Assembly: GCF_004341885.1 (NCBI RefSeq)
Contig: NZ_SLVX01000019.1
Coordinates: 55,551-119,550 of the forward strand
Direction: 5' to 3'
DNA length: 64,000 nucleotides
Origin: Shinella granuli
GTDB lineage: Bacteria; Pseudomonadota; Alphaproteobacteria; Rhizobiales; Rhizobiaceae
Shown here: positions 1 to 8,760 of the stretch, one piece after another
How the letters are laid out: every line of letters begins with the position of its first letter
Numbering within the stretch: the stretch's first letter is position 1
Made by a program: the position numbers and the translations under genes
Notes under the pieces: model-generated
What the model was told of the DNA's origin: nothing
The model's input: only the letters and a program-made list of their open reading frames with translations
Databases searched by the model: none

Positions 1-1
1 A

Positions 2-46
2 GTCTGCCGCAACGCCCGCTTCAAGGTTCTCTGGGGCCGGCGCTGA
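2..46 (+). CDS. C-terminal tail of a gene cut by the window edge (uncertain)
   Basis: Frame 2 is open from the window edge and ends in TGA at 44-46, giving the 14-residue tail VCRNARFKVLWGRR. The tail is basic and includes a cysteine. Too little is present to name a family, and a chance open frame cannot be excluded. It would be convergent with the Lrp-type gene that follows. Confidence 0.3.
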   Translation, partial: VCRNARFKVLWGRR

Positions 47-82
47 CGCTGGTGCCGGGCCGCCACGGGAGGCTGCAAAGCC

Positions 83-541
83 TTACAGCGGCAGCGCGAA
101 GGTCTGCTTGATCGTCTCGCTCGGCACGTCCGTCTTGACGGACTGGATCCCGTTCCTGCGCGTGAGGTTCGCCGCCTGGAAGCGGCGGTAGTCCTCAAGA
201 TCCGAAACGACGACGCGCAGCAGCGCGTCGCTCTCGCCCAGCATGATGTAGCACTCCACCACCTCGGGCAGCCGCTTCATCGCCGCGATGAAATGATCGA
301 TCGTCTCGGCATCCTGCGCCGTCAGCGAGATGCGGGCGAACATGGAAAGCCGCAAGCCAACCTTGGCCTGGTCGACGACGGCCACGTAGCGGCTGATGAT
401 GCCTGCTTCCTCCAGCAGCTTGACCCGGCGCAGGCAGGGCGAGGGTGACAGCCCGACCCGCTTGGCAAGTTCGATATTCTGCAGCCGGCCGTTCTTCTGA
501 AGCTCTCGAAGGATGCGGCGGTCTATGTCGTCGAGCGGCAT
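83..541 (-). CDS. Lrp/AsnC family transcriptional regulator
   Basis: 152-residue feast/famine regulator. The N-terminal winged HTH (about residues 1-60) begins LDDIDRRILRELQKNGR and contains the recognition segment VGLSPSPCLRRVKLLEEAGII, with the ligand-binding RAM domain following (EVVECYIMLGESDALLRVV). I chose the ATG at 541 over a GTG at 553 because GAGGA lies six bases upstream of the ATG and family members start MxLDxxDRRIL. It is divergently transcribed from a LysE exporter; this is the usual arrangement for an Lrp protein controlling amino-acid export. The amino acid sensed cannot be read from the sequence. Confidence 0.9.
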   Translation of the reverse strand: MPLDDIDRRILRELQKNGRLQNIELAKRVGLSPSPCLRRVKLLEEAGIISRYVAVVDQAKVGLRLSMFARISLTAQDAETIDHFIAAMKRLPEVVECYIMLGESDALLRVVVSDLEDYRRFQAANLTRRNGIQSVKTDVPSETIKQTFALPL

Positions 542-581
542 TGGAATCCTCACAAACGTTCAAGCCATCTGGTGGCAGGGA

Positions 582-626
582 ATGCCAAATTCTTCTCCAG
601 GCCTGGCATCTTGGCAACCCGGTTGC
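582..626. promoter_or_regulatory. candidate operator between lrp-like gene and lysE
   Basis: The 130-base divergent gap holds two symmetrical elements: ATGCCA (582-587) facing TGGCAT (604-609), and GCAACC (614-619) facing GGTTGC (621-626) with one central base. Palindromes in the gap between an Lrp regulator and its exporter are plausible operator half-sites. No binding data exist, and the assignment is inference. Confidence 0.3.
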
Positions 627-671
627 GCACCGGGCCGGCTAGGCTGCCGCCGTTTCGATGAGGAGAGCAAC

Positions 672-1274
672 ATGGATTGGACCTGGCTTCTGGCCGCTTC
701 GGGCTTCGCATTCGCCATGGCGGGCACGCCGGGACCGAACAACACGATGGTGACCGCGTCGGGTGCGAATTACGGCTTTTACCGCACCCTGCCGGTGGCG
801 ATCGGCATGGGGGCCGGCGTCGCCGTCATCATCTTCATCGTCGCGGCCCTCGGCAGCTCGATCATCGCCGCGCCGCGCTTGCAAATGGTGCTGAAGTGGC
901 TGGGCATCGCCTACCTGCTCTGGCTCGCCTGGCGCATCGCCAATGCCGCGCCCGCCGCATCGGCGGCGAAAGGCGGCAGGCAGCGCCCGTTCGGCTTCTT
1001 CGAGGGCGCCCTGCTGCAGCTCGTCAATCCGAAGCTCTGGGTCATGGTCGCAGGCGCGGTCGCCACCTATGGCAAGGACGCGGCGGGAGACCTCGCCGTG
1101 CCCACGGCCTTCGCCGTCATCTTCGGCGGCGCGACGCTGGCCAGCACGCTGGCATGGACGGGGATCGGCGTCGGCGCGGCACGCTTCCTCACGCGCGAAC
1201 GCAGCCTCAGGAGGTTCAACCGGGCGATGGCGCTGCTGCTGGTGCTGTCGCTCGTGCCGGCCGTGCTCGATTAG
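672..1274 (+). CDS. LysE/RhtB family amino-acid exporter
   Basis: 200-residue inner-membrane translocator. The hallmark LysE/RhtB N-terminus is present: a first membrane helix followed by AMAGTPGPNNTMV, with five or six hydrophobic helices in total (for example GMGAGVAVIIFIVAALG, MVLKWLGIAYLLWLAW and the C-terminal MALLLVLSLVPAVL). The family exports amino acids or homoserine lactone-like compounds by proton antiport; the substrate is not visible here. The start at 672 follows GAGGAGAG and gives the family length; the frame stays open upstream but lacks the conserved sequence. It lies head to head with an Lrp-type regulator, which probably controls it. Confidence 0.88.
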   Translation: MDWTWLLAASGFAFAMAGTPGPNNTMVTASGANYGFYRTLPVAIGMGAGVAVIIFIVAALGSSIIAAPRLQMVLKWLGIAYLLWLAWRIANAAPAASAAKGGRQRPFGFFEGALLQLVNPKLWVMVAGAVATYGKDAAGDLAVPTAFAVIFGGATLASTLAWTGIGVGAARFLTRERSLRRFNRAMALLLVLSLVPAVLD

Positions 1275-1340
1275 GGCCGATTGCCATTTTGCCGAAAGAG
1301 GTCCACCATTCCCGGATCGCTCTCGTTCAGGAGACCCGCA

Positions 1341-1568
1341 ATGGCTTTTGGACCTGCAAGACCGCCCATGATGGAAGATGTGGCGGAAGTCATCGCCAAG
1401 GATGTGAAGGAAGCGGAGGGGCATACGCCGACCTCCGAAGTGCCGCTCGCCTTTCTGCGGCGCGGCGCGGATGGCAAGCCGCTGGAGATGAACAGCCGCG
1501 TGCGCATGCTGTTCCTTGGCATCCTGGCGGCCGTGATCCTGCTCGTCGCCGTGCTGATGGCGCTTTGA
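1341..1568 (+). CDS. small C-tail-anchored membrane protein, unknown
   Basis: 75-residue protein starting MAFGPARPPMMEDVAEV after CAGGAG. Residues about 1-50 are polar and charged; residues about 55-75 (MLFLGILAAVILLVAVLMAL) form one membrane helix ending at the C-terminus, so the soluble part is probably cytoplasmic. I do not recognise the family. It follows lysE by 66 bases on the same strand and runs into the terminator shared with fabI. Confidence 0.6.
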   Translation: MAFGPARPPMMEDVAEVIAKDVKEAEGHTPTSEVPLAFLRRGADGKPLEMNSRVRMLFLGILAAVILLVAVLMAL

Positions 1569-1579
1569 CCGGCCGAAGG

Positions 1580-1620
1580 AAACGGCGCGAAGTTCGAAAC
1601 TTCGCGCCGCGCTTTCCTGT
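1580..1620. terminator. bidirectional intrinsic terminator
   Basis: Twelve-base perfect stem (1583-1594 with 1598-1609) and a three-base loop CGA, with T-containing tracts on either side. It lies between the ends of the small membrane protein gene and fabI, so it can stop transcription from both directions. Confidence 0.7.
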
Positions 1621-2436
1621 TTATTCGCTGTCGGCCTTCGCCAGACGCTCCAGGGTCGGCATGGAGGTGATGTTGTAGCCGGAATCCACATAGTGGATTT
1701 CACCGGTGACGCCGTTTGACAGGTCCGAGAGCAGGTACAGCGCCGAATTGCCGACATCCTCGATGGTGACGGTGCGGCGGAGCGGCGCGTTCTTCTGCTG
1801 CCAGGACAGCATGGCGCGCGCATCCGAAATGCCGGCGCCGGCGAGCGTGCGGATCGGGCCGGCCGAGATCGCGTTGACGCGGATGCCGCGCGGACCGTAG
1901 TCGCCGGCAAGGTAGCGCACGGACGCTTCCAGCGCCGCCTTGGCAACGCCCATGACATTGTAGTTCGGCATGATGCGCGTGGAGCCGCCATAGGTCAGCG
2001 TCAGCATCGCGCCGCCGTCGGTCATGAGATCGGCCGCGCGCTTGGCGATCTCCGTGAAGGAGAAGCAGGAGATCACCATGGTGCGCGAGAAATTGTCGCG
2101 CGAGGTGTCCGCGTAGAGGCCCTTCAGTTCGTTCTTGTCGGAAAAACCGATGGCATGCACGACGAAATCGAGCTTGCCCCACTTCTCCTTGATCGCCTCG
2201 ATCGTCGCATCGACCGAGGCGATGTCCTCGACGTCGCAGGGAATGACGAAATCCGAGCCGAGTTCGGCGGCGAGCGGCTTGACGCGCTTACCGAGCGCCT
2301 CGCCCTGGTAGGTGAAGGCGAGCTCCGCGCCCGCACCGGCCAGTTTCTGCGCGATCCCCCACGCGATGGAATGGTTGTTCGCGACCCCCATGATGAGGCC
2401 GCGCTTGCCGTTCATGATCCCCGTCATTGACGTCAT
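1621..2436 (-). CDS. fabI: enoyl-[acyl-carrier-protein] reductase (NADH)
   Basis: 271-residue short-chain-dehydrogenase-fold enzyme catalysing the last reduction of the fatty-acid elongation cycle. Visible features are the divergent FabI cofactor segment [13 protein letters not shown] near the N-terminus, the [10 protein letters not shown] segment, the catalytic [12 protein letters not shown] (Tyr-x6-Lys) and the substrate-loop [13 protein letters not shown] typical of FabI. The ATG overlaps the fabB stop by four bases (2433-2436), so the two are translationally coupled in a fabA-fabB-fabI operon. Rhizobia often carry a second FabI, so this copy may not be the only enoyl reductase. Confidence 0.95.
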   Translation of the reverse strand: MTSMTGIMNGKRGLIMGVANNHSIAWGIAQKLAGAGAELAFTYQGEALGKRVKPLAAELGSDFVIPCDVEDIASVDATIEAIKEKWGKLDFVVHAIGFSDKNELKGLYADTSRDNFSRTMVISCFSFTEIAKRAADLMTDGGAMLTLTYGGSTRIMPNYNVMGVAKAALEASVRYLAGDYGPRGIRVNAISAGPIRTLAGAGISDARAMLSWQQKNAPLRRTVTIEDVGNSALYLLSDLSNGVTGEIHYVDSGYNITSMPTLERLAKADSE

Positions 2437-3656
2437 CCGTTGTGGCGCTGGAAGACCAGCGTGGCGTTCGTGCCGCCGAAGCCGAAGGAGTTGGAGAGAA
2501 CCGTGTCGATCTTGGCATTGTCGATGCGCTTGCGCACGATCGGCACGCCGTCGAATTCCGGGTCGAGCTCGGTGATGTGCGCGCTTTCGCCGATGAAGCC
2601 GGCCTGCATCATCAGGAGGCCGTAGATCGATTCCTGCACGCCGGCCGCGCCCAGCGAGTGGCCGGTCAGCGACTTGGTCGACTGGATGTGCGGGATCTTG
2701 TCGCCGAAGACTTCGCGGATCGCGCCGATCTCCTTGCTGTCGCCGACGGGCGTCGAGGTGCCGTGCGTGTTGATGTAGTCGACGTCGCCCTTCACGGTGG
2801 AGAGCGCCTGGCGCATGCAGCGCACCGCGCCTTCGCCCGACGGGGCCACCATGTCGTAGCCGTCCGAGGTCGCGCCGTAGCCGACGATTTCGGCGTAGAT
2901 CTTCGCGCCGCGTGCCTTGGCGTGCTCCAGCTCCTCGAGAACCAGGACACCGGCGCCGCCGGCGATGACGAAGCCGTCGCGGCTGACGTCATAGGCGCGC
3001 GAGGCCGTCGCGGGCGTGTCGTTGTACTTTGAGGACATGGCGCCCATGGCATCGAAGAGGTTCGACATGGTCCAGTCGAGGTCCTCGTGGCCACCGGCGA
3101 ACATGATGTCCTGCTTGCCCCACTGGATCATTTCGGCAGCATTGCCGATGCAGTGCGCCGAGGTCGAGCAGGCCGACGAGATCGAATAGTTGACGCCGTG
3201 GATTTTGAACCAGGTGGCAAGCGTTGCCGACGCCGTCGAGGACATGGCCTTCGGCACGGCGAAGGGGCCGATGCGCTTCGGCGAATTGTTCTTGAGCGTG
3301 ATCTCGGCCGCTTCGATCAGCGTGCGGGTGGAAGGGCCGCCCGAACCCATGATGATGCCGGTGCGCTCGTTGGCGGCGTAGTCTGCCTCCTCCAGGCCGG
3401 AATCGGCGATCGCCTGTTTCATGGCGACGTGGTTCCAGGAGCCGCCCTGCGAAAGGAAGCGGGCGGCGCGGCGATCGACGAGCTCGCTCGTGTCGATGCT
3501 CGGCGCGCCCCAGACCTGGCACTTGAAGCCGTGGTCGGCGAAATCCTGCGAGAAGCTGATGCCCGAGCGCGCGTCGCGCAGCGACGCCGTCACCTCGTCC
3601 GCATTGTTCCCGATGGAGGATACGATCCCCAGACCCGTGACAACTACCCGTCTCAT
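2433..3656 (-). CDS. fabB: 3-oxoacyl-[acyl-carrier-protein] synthase I
   Basis: 407-residue condensing enzyme that, with FabA, makes unsaturated fatty acids. It has the thiolase fold with nucleophile Cys in [12 protein letters not shown], the two catalytic histidines in [13 protein letters not shown] and TGHSLGAAG, and the closing [11 protein letters not shown] motif. The start [16 protein letters not shown] is the family N-terminus. Its location between fabA and fabI, rather than next to acpP, supports FabB rather than FabF. Confidence 0.95.
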   Translation of the reverse strand: MRRVVVTGLGIVSSIGNNADEVTASLRDARSGISFSQDFADHGFKCQVWGAPSIDTSELVDRRAARFLSQGGSWNHVAMKQAIADSGLEEADYAANERTGIIMGSGGPSTRTLIEAAEITLKNNSPKRIGPFAVPKAMSSTASATLATWFKIHGVNYSISSACSTSAHCIGNAAEMIQWGKQDIMFAGGHEDLDWTMSNLFDAMGAMSSKYNDTPATASRAYDVSRDGFVIAGGAGVLVLEELEHAKARGAKIYAEIVGYGATSDGYDMVAPSGEGAVRCMRQALSTVKGDVDYINTHGTSTPVGDSKEIGAIREVFGDKIPHIQSTKSLTGHSLGAAGVQESIYGLLMMQAGFIGESAHITELDPEFDGVPIVRKRIDNAKIDTVLSNSFGFGGTNATLVFQRHNG

Positions 3657-3734
3657 GTTTCTGACCTTTTCTAGAACGTCTCGTTGTGAAGGCGGCTGAC
3701 CGCCGCCTTCTGGCTTCCGGTGGCTCGCGCCGCC

Positions 3735-4250
3735 TTAAGCTTCCTTGTCCTTCGACAGGCCGACGCGCAGGTCGGTCGCCTGGTAGATGGTCTCGCCATC
3801 GGCCTTCAGCCAGCCGTCCGCCGTGCCGAGCACCAGGCGGCCGCGCATGACGCGCTTGAAGTCGATGCCGTATTCGAGGAGCTTCGTGTGCGGGCGGACC
3901 ATGCCCTTGAACTTCACTTCACCGGTCGAAAGCGCCATGCCGCGGCCGGGTTCGCCCAGCCAGCCGAGGAAGAAGCCGGTGAGCTGCCACATGCCGTCGA
4001 GGCCGAGGCAGCCCGGCATGATCGGGTTGCCCTGGAAGTGGCAGGGGAAATACCAGTCGTCGGGCTTCACGTCGTATTCGGCGCGGATATAGCCCTTGTC
4101 GAAGGCGCCGCCGGTCTCGGAGATGTCGGTGATGCGGTGGACCATCAGCATGGGCGGCAGAGGAAGCTGGGCATTGCCGGGGCCGAACAGCTCGCCGCGG
4201 CCGCAGCGCAGGATTTCCTCGTAGTTGTAGCTGGATTGCCTGGTCGTCAT
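3735..4250 (-). CDS. fabA: 3-hydroxydecanoyl-[acyl-carrier-protein] dehydratase/isomerase
   Basis: 171 residues, the usual FabA length, when started at [14 protein letters not shown]; the frame extends 42 codons further upstream without family resemblance. The hot-dog-fold active-site histidine is in [18 protein letters not shown] and the acidic partner in [12 protein letters not shown]. The enzyme dehydrates 3-hydroxydecanoyl-ACP and isomerises the double bond, committing acyl chains to unsaturated products elongated by FabB, which is the next gene downstream. Confidence 0.95.
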   Translation of the reverse strand: MTTRQSSYNYEEILRCGRGELFGPGNAQLPLPPMLMVHRITDISETGGAFDKGYIRAEYDVKPDDWYFPCHFQGNPIMPGCLGLDGMWQLTGFFLGWLGEPGRGMALSTGEVKFKGMVRPHTKLLEYGIDFKRVMRGRLVLGTADGWLKADGETIYQATDLRVGLSKDKEA

Positions 4251-4293
4251 CGAATGTCTCATCCCCGGTCTGAACAACGCTTGGTCTGCGTTA

Positions 4294-4322
4294 GATTTAG
4301 AGAAGGTGTGGTGCGAATTGAA
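4294..4322 (-). promoter_or_regulatory. candidate sigma70-type promoter of fabA-fabB-fabI
   Basis: On the minus strand TTCAAT (4317-4322) and TAAATC (4294-4299) are separated by 17 bases, 44 bases upstream of the fabA ATG. The match to -35/-10 consensus is moderate. The gap from 4251 to 4566 between fabA and irr holds no gene that I can support. Confidence 0.4.
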
Positions 4323-4489
4323 GCACCCGGGTCTTCTCCTTTTTGTCGCCCCGCCTTCTTCGAGCGGGACGTTCATTCAGCAGTCCGCATACATGATGCC
4401 AGCGGTGACAGCCAGTGCAAATTGCCGTGACAGGAGCAAAGGCCCCGGTTTTTCCGCATGTTGGGCGCCTTCAGGCCGCCGCAATCCTA

Positions 4490-4518
4490 TTGAATCCCGA
4501 CGCTCGTAAAGTTATATC
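4490..4518 (+). promoter_or_regulatory. candidate promoter of irr
   Basis: TTGAAT (4490-4495) is followed after 16-17 bases by an AT-rich -10-like segment TTATAT/TATATC (4512-4518), about 50 bases upstream of the irr start. Moderate consensus match; no experimental support. Confidence 0.35.
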
Positions 4519-4566
4519 GAAAGTTCAAGATTGTTGTTCAAGGCCAGACAAGCGGATCCGTCGCCC

Positions 4567-4986
4567 ATGACGCATGCACACGAGATGCCCATTGAAGAGC
4601 GCCTGCGCCATTGCGGCCTGCGCCCGACGCGCCAGCGCGTGGCACTCGGCGACCTGCTCTTCGCAAAGGGCGATCGCCACCTGACGGTGGAGGAGCTGCA
4701 CGAGGAAGCCGTCACCGCCGGCGTCCCGGTCTCGCTGGCGACCGTCTACAACACGCTGCATCAGTTCACCGAAGCCGGCCTCATCCGCGTCCTGGCGGTC
4801 GAAAGCTCGAAGACCTATTTCGACACCAACGTATCGGACCACCACCACTTCTTCGTCGAGGGCGAGAACCACATTCTCGACATTCCCGTCAGCAACATCG
4901 CCATCGGCAACCTGCCGGAGCCGCCCGAGGGCATGGAGATCGCACACGTCGACGTGATCATCCGCCTGCGCCCGAAGAAGGGCTAG
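4567..4986 (+). CDS. irr: Fur-family iron response regulator Irr
   Basis: 139-residue Fur superfamily protein. The winged helix is GLRPTRQRVALGDLLFAKGDRHLTVEEL and the recognition region SLATVYNTLHQFTEAGLI. The DHHHFFVEG stretch carries the three-histidine motif of Irr, used in rhizobial Irr for haem-dependent regulation, in place of ordinary Fur metal ligands. The order irr-fabA is typical of Rhizobiales. In rhizobia Irr acts under iron limitation and represses iron-rich functions. The start at 4567 (MTHAHEM) is favoured over a frame extension at 4531; 4585 is also possible. Confidence 0.88.
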   Translation: MTHAHEMPIEERLRHCGLRPTRQRVALGDLLFAKGDRHLTVEELHEEAVTAGVPVSLATVYNTLHQFTEAGLIRVLAVESSKTYFDTNVSDHHHFFVEGENHILDIPVSNIAIGNLPEPPEGMEIAHVDVIIRLRPKKG

Positions 4987-5043
4987 GACCAGCCACCCTT
5001 CGGCTCATGCCGGCCTGAACTGAAGGACGGTTGCTCCTCGGCT

Positions 5044-5679
5044 TCACATCACGTCGTCGGGATGCCGACCCGGCCGCGGCTTGTAGACGGGAAAGCACCA
5101 GCCGAATCGCAACGCCCCGCCGCGCACGATGAAGGCTGCGCCGATGCCGATGGCCGAGGCGGCCCAGAGCGGCGCGCCCACCACGCTCGCCGCCGTGAAA
5201 CCGGCCGCGCCGATGAGCGCCGCGGTGATATAGACTTCCGGCCGCAGCAGCACGGAGGGCTCGCCCGCCAGGAGATCGCGCAGGATGCCGCCGAAGCTCG
5301 CGGTGAGGACGCCGGTCGTGATCGCCACCGTCGGCGAGCCGGTGGCGGCTAGTCCTTTGGCCGCGCCCATCACGCAATAGGCCGAGACACCCATCGCATC
5401 GAGCCAGAGCAGCAGGCGGTAGCGCGACTCGATCCGGTGCGCCAGCATGAAGACGAGCAGCGCCACCGCCACGCAGACGATGAGATAGGTCGGGTTGACC
5501 ACCCAGAAGACCGGCGTCGCGCCGAGGATGACGTCGCGGAACGTGCCGCCGCCGATGCCGGTCGCGGCGGCGAGGAAGAGAAAGCCGATGATGTCGAGCT
5601 GCTTGCGCGAGGCCGAGAGCGCACCGGTGGCGGCAAAGACGGCGACGCCCGTGTAATCGAGCAGTTCCAGGATCGACAC
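5044..5679 (-). CDS. trimeric intracellular cation (TRIC) channel family protein, YicG/UPF0126-like
   Basis: 211 residues with about seven hydrophobic helices arranged as a duplicated three-helix unit. Each half carries a glycine/arginine/aspartate hinge motif: GIGGGTFRDVILG in the first and FGGILRDLLAG in the second. This is the signature of prokaryotic TRIC channels, formerly UPF0126. The N-terminus LDYTGVAVFAATGALSASRK is also typical. Family structures are homotrimeric potassium-conducting channels; the physiological role in bacteria is not settled. It converges with irr. Confidence 0.85.
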   Translation of the reverse strand: MSILELLDYTGVAVFAATGALSASRKQLDIIGFLFLAAATGIGGGTFRDVILGATPVFWVVNPTYLIVCVAVALLVFMLAHRIESRYRLLLWLDAMGVSAYCVMGAAKGLAATGSPTVAITTGVLTASFGGILRDLLAGEPSVLLRPEVYITAALIGAAGFTAASVVGAPLWAASAIGIGAAFIVRGGALRFGWCFPVYKPRPGRHPDDVM

Positions 5680-5817
5680 GCATTCCTCCTTCGCCGCCCA
5701 AGCCTCGCGACAGCTTTCCCGCGCTAGAGTGCGCGCCCGTACGCCCGGGCAGAATCAGGCGCAGCGCTGGCCCGTCTGCATATTGACCGAATCGCCCGCC
5801 ATGGAAAGGTTTGACAG

Positions 5818-6291
5818 ATGGCCATCCGCATCAGAACGCTCGCCCTTCTTGCCGCCGTGCTCGTTTCGACCGCCCTGCCGGTCCGCGCGGCGGAGATCGT
5901 GCCGGATGCCAGGGCGGCCGTCGAGGCGACCGTCGCCACGCGCTGCAAGACGCCTGTCTATGGCGAGGATTTTGCCGACAATGTCGATTTCAACAATGAC
6001 GGCATCGTCGATGCGATCTTCAATCTCGGCGCGGTCAACTGCGATGGCGTGCCGGGTGGCCTGTGCGGCAATGTCGGCTGCCCCCATGAATTCTACATCC
6101 AGGTCGCGGAAGGCGGCTATTTCCTCGCCGCCAATGCCGATCTCTACGGCTACGAGATGAAGAAGCGCTACGGCAACATGGTGCTGGAGCTGAAGGCCAA
6201 TGCCGTAAGCTGCGGGCGGGACGATCCCGAATATTGCATCATGACCATTCGCGTGCGCGGTGCGCAGTTCGACACGATCTCGAAGAAGTAG
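5818..6291 (+). CDS. secreted protein with one EF-hand-like loop, unknown
   Basis: 157 residues. A signal peptide is clear: basic MAIRIR, hydrophobic LALLAAVLVSTALPV and cleavage near VRAA-EIV. Residues about 57-65 (DFNNDGIVD) match the calcium-loop spacing D-x-N-x-D-G-I-x-D found in EF-hand and dockerin proteins. The mature part has several cysteines (CKT, NCDG, LCGNVGC, SCGR, YCI), consistent with disulfides in the periplasm. I do not recognise a named family. It starts after GGAAAGG and is divergent from the TRIC gene. Confidence 0.65.
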   Translation: MAIRIRTLALLAAVLVSTALPVRAAEIVPDARAAVEATVATRCKTPVYGEDFADNVDFNNDGIVDAIFNLGAVNCDGVPGGLCGNVGCPHEFYIQVAEGGYFLAANADLYGYEMKKRYGNMVLELKANAVSCGRDDPEYCIMTIRVRGAQFDTISKK

Positions 6292-6293
6292 GC

Positions 6294-7085
6294 CTATTGC
6301 GGGAAGAGCGCGTGGGTGCGGCCCGCGACGTAGTAGAGCAGCAGCCCTGTCCATTCCCTGAGCGCCGTCGTCGTTAGCTGGCTGTTGGTCGAGGGCTGGG
6401 TGAAGTCGAGCGCGAGGCCGGTGCGGCCCGTCGTGCGGAAATCCGTCGGCCAGGGCAGGACGTCGAGGCCAAGTTTGCTGAAGAGGCCGACCGAGCGCGG
6501 CATGTGGAAGGCCGAGGTCACCAGCAGGCAGCGGTCCAGCCCGTTCGCGGCGAGCAGGTCCTTCGTGTTCGCGACGTTCTCGAAGGTCGTGCGGGATTCC
6601 GTCTCGCGGATCAGCCGGTCGGCCGGCACGCCGAAGGCTTCGAAGAAGCGTGTCGCAACCGCCGCATCACCCTCATAGTTGCCGCTCAGCGAGCCGTCGC
6701 CGCCGGAAATGAGGATGCGCGCCGCCGGAAAGTCCCGCGCCAGCCGCAGCGTCTCGATGAAGCGGTCGCCCGCCTGGTTCATTTCGAAGCCACCGCGTGC
6801 TGCGATCACCTCCGCCTCCACGCCGCCGCCGAGCATGATGATGCAGCCCGGTCCGCCGGCGGGCAGCTCCGCCCGCGGGATGCGATCCTCCAGCACCTGC
6901 AGGAGGACGGGGCCTGTCGTGGTGAACAGCGTCACGAAGAGCACGAGAGCCGCAAGCCCGCTCGCCGCGGAGCGAAGGCGGTACCATTTGAAAAGCCCGG
7001 CCAGGAGGCCGAGCAGCAGCAGCAGAAGGGCGAGCGAGAGCGGTTGCGCCGCCAGCCAGAAAATTTTCGAGGCGTAATAGGTCAA
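6294..7085 (-). CDS. YdcF/SanA/ElyC-like DUF218 membrane protein
   Basis: 263 residues. Two N-terminal membrane helices (LSLALLLLLLGLLAGLFKW and AASGLAALVLFVTLFTTTGPVLLQ) are followed by a DUF218 domain containing IIMLGGGVEAEV, ARILISGGDGSLSG and CLLVTSAFHMPRSVGLFSKLG. ElyC and SanA relatives affect envelope or peptidoglycan precursor metabolism in enterics; the biochemical activity is not established. The only start that keeps the first helix is TTG at 7085. It lies 31 bases downstream of the TMEM43-like gene on the same strand. Confidence 0.8.
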   Translation of the reverse strand: MTYYASKIFWLAAQPLSLALLLLLLGLLAGLFKWYRLRSAASGLAALVLFVTLFTTTGPVLLQVLEDRIPRAELPAGGPGCIIMLGGGVEAEVIAARGGFEMNQAGDRFIETLRLARDFPAARILISGGDGSLSGNYEGDAAVATRFFEAFGVPADRLIRETESRTTFENVANTKDLLAANGLDRCLLVTSAFHMPRSVGLFSKLGLDVLPWPTDFRTTGRTGLALDFTQPSTNSQLTTTALREWTGLLLYYVAGRTHALFPQ

Positions 7086-7116
7086 ACTTTATCCGCTCAT
7101 CCTGTTGTCGTCGGCT

Positions 7117-8289
7117 TCAGGCGCGCCCGAGGGCCGGCGTCGCCGCGGCCTTGCCCCGCCGCAGATAGAGGATGCCCGCCGCCAGAGCAACACCGACCGC
7201 GAGAACCGCGATGGCGACCAGCGGGCGATAGGCGATCCACGCGATGGCGATGACCGCGGGTCCGATCAGCAGGGTGAGGATGAGTGCGACCGCCGTCGTG
7301 CCGAAGCGCACGATGGAGCCGACGAAGGGCACGACGTCGGCGATGACGCCGAGGATCGACAGGATGAAGGCGAAGCCGACGAAGATGCCGACGAGCCCGC
7401 CGACCCGCACCAGCCAGGTGATGATCGTGTTCTCGCTCTGCGCCGCATCGAACATGGCGGCTGCATCGACGAGACCGGCTTGGCTCAGGAAGAGATCGCG
7501 CCCGTTCGTCGTCCTGTAGGGCGTCAGGCCGCTGCCGCGCTGGGCACCGACGAAACTCGCCTCGGCAATGTCGGAGCGTTCGAAGCGGATGCGGATGTCG
7601 CCGACCTGCGGATCTTCGGGATTGAACGAGAAGACCGCCTGGCCGGCGATCGTCGAGACGGGCTTGCCGAGCGTCACGGCCTCGCCCATCCGGTTGGCGT
7701 CGAGCGCGGTAAGCGGCACGGGCCGTTCGTCGCCGAGGCGCGCGACGGCGCGGCCATCCACGCTGAACGCGCCGATCGTCGCGGACTTGACCGGGAAACT
7801 CGCATCGTCGATCGGCTTTTGCGGATTGTCATGGCCCGCCTGCCGGAAACCGCTGGAGCTGACCGCGTTGCGCTTCCATTCCTTGTGATAGGAATAGGTG
7901 GTGACCGTCTCCTCGCTGCCGCCGAGCTGCTTGCGCGTCTCCGACTTCGATGTCTCCACCCACTGGTACATTTCCACGATGCGCTCGAGCCCCGCCGCGC
8001 CTTCGGCCGAAACGCCGAGCACGTCGTCCTCCGGCACGCCGACCGGCTTCACCGGCCCGGAAATGTGCACCAGCTTGCCCTCGTTTACCGGATCCACGCT
8101 GCCGTTGTCGACGGAGACGACGAGGCCCGCGCCCTCGACGAGCGCCCGGTAGGTCTTCACCGACCGGCCTTCGTTCCAGAAGAGAAGCCAGATGCAGGCG
8201 ATGAGCAGGATGAAGCCGACCACGATCTTGATCAGCGCCCCCTTCAGCCTGGAGAACCAGGACGTGGTCGTCGTTTCCGTGAAGCTCAT
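7117..8289 (-). CDS. TMEM43 family membrane protein
   Basis: 390 residues. One membrane helix at about residues 19-41 (IKIVVGFILLIACIWLLFW), then a large extracytoplasmic region, then several closely spaced helices (VGGLVGIFVGFAFILSILG, TTAVALILTLLIGPAVIAIAW, PLVAIAVLAVGVALAAGIL) at the C-terminus. The motif LLFWNEGRSVKTYRAL-EGAGLV is characteristic of bacterial TMEM43/LUMA homologues. The function in bacteria is unknown. It ends 31 bases before the YdcF-like gene and may be cotranscribed with it. Confidence 0.8.
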   Translation of the reverse strand: MSFTETTTTSWFSRLKGALIKIVVGFILLIACIWLLFWNEGRSVKTYRALVEGAGLVVSVDNGSVDPVNEGKLVHISGPVKPVGVPEDDVLGVSAEGAAGLERIVEMYQWVETSKSETRKQLGGSEETVTTYSYHKEWKRNAVSSSGFRQAGHDNPQKPIDDASFPVKSATIGAFSVDGRAVARLGDERPVPLTALDANRMGEAVTLGKPVSTIAGQAVFSFNPEDPQVGDIRIRFERSDIAEASFVGAQRGSGLTPYRTTNGRDLFLSQAGLVDAAAMFDAAQSENTIITWLVRVGGLVGIFVGFAFILSILGVIADVVPFVGSIVRFGTTAVALILTLLIGPAVIAIAWIAYRPLVAIAVLAVGVALAAGILYLRRGKAAATPALGRA

Positions 8290-8459
8290 GATTTGTCCCC
8301 CGACAAGGCGTGCGTCATGCCAGAGACGCGCGACAGGACATGCTTATTCGCGCTTCCTGAACGACGCAAGCGGGGACATAATGGCGCCAGGGCGAGGGCA
8401 GGGTGTCGGAACATCTCCTCCCCTCTGCCGTTATCGCAGAAACGGAAGGGAGCCTGTCC

Positions 8460-8729
8460 ATGACCGACGATCGCGAAGAGAAGATCCGCAAGCGCGCCCA
8501 CGAACTCTGGCTGCAGGAAGGCCAGCCCGACGGCAAGCCGGATGACCACTGGTATCAGGCCGAACGGGAGATCGACCAGGGCGACGGCGAGATCGAGGGC
8601 GACGATGTGCCGAACCTCGCCGCCATGCGCGAAGCCGCCCGCCAGCACAGCGACGCCTTCATCGTGAAGACCGACCTGGAGGACGCCGACCAGCGCGAAG
8701 CAACGCCGGGCATGCGCGAGCAGCCGTAG
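8460..8729 (+). CDS. DUF2934 domain protein
   Basis: 89 residues. Residues about 3-36 match the short DUF2934 pattern (REEKIRKRAHELWLQEGQP, then DDHWYQAEREI), common as a stand-alone domain in rhizobia. The rest is acidic and probably disordered. No catalytic residues are evident. The start at 8460 follows GGAAGGGAG and coincides with the domain; the frame upstream is open but unlikely to be translated. Function unknown. Confidence 0.75.
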   Translation: MTDDREEKIRKRAHELWLQEGQPDGKPDDHWYQAEREIDQGDGEIEGDDVPNLAAMREAARQHSDAFIVKTDLEDADQREATPGMREQP

Positions 8730-8760
8730 AGCGGCGGATTATGGATGCGGCCGCTCCCGC

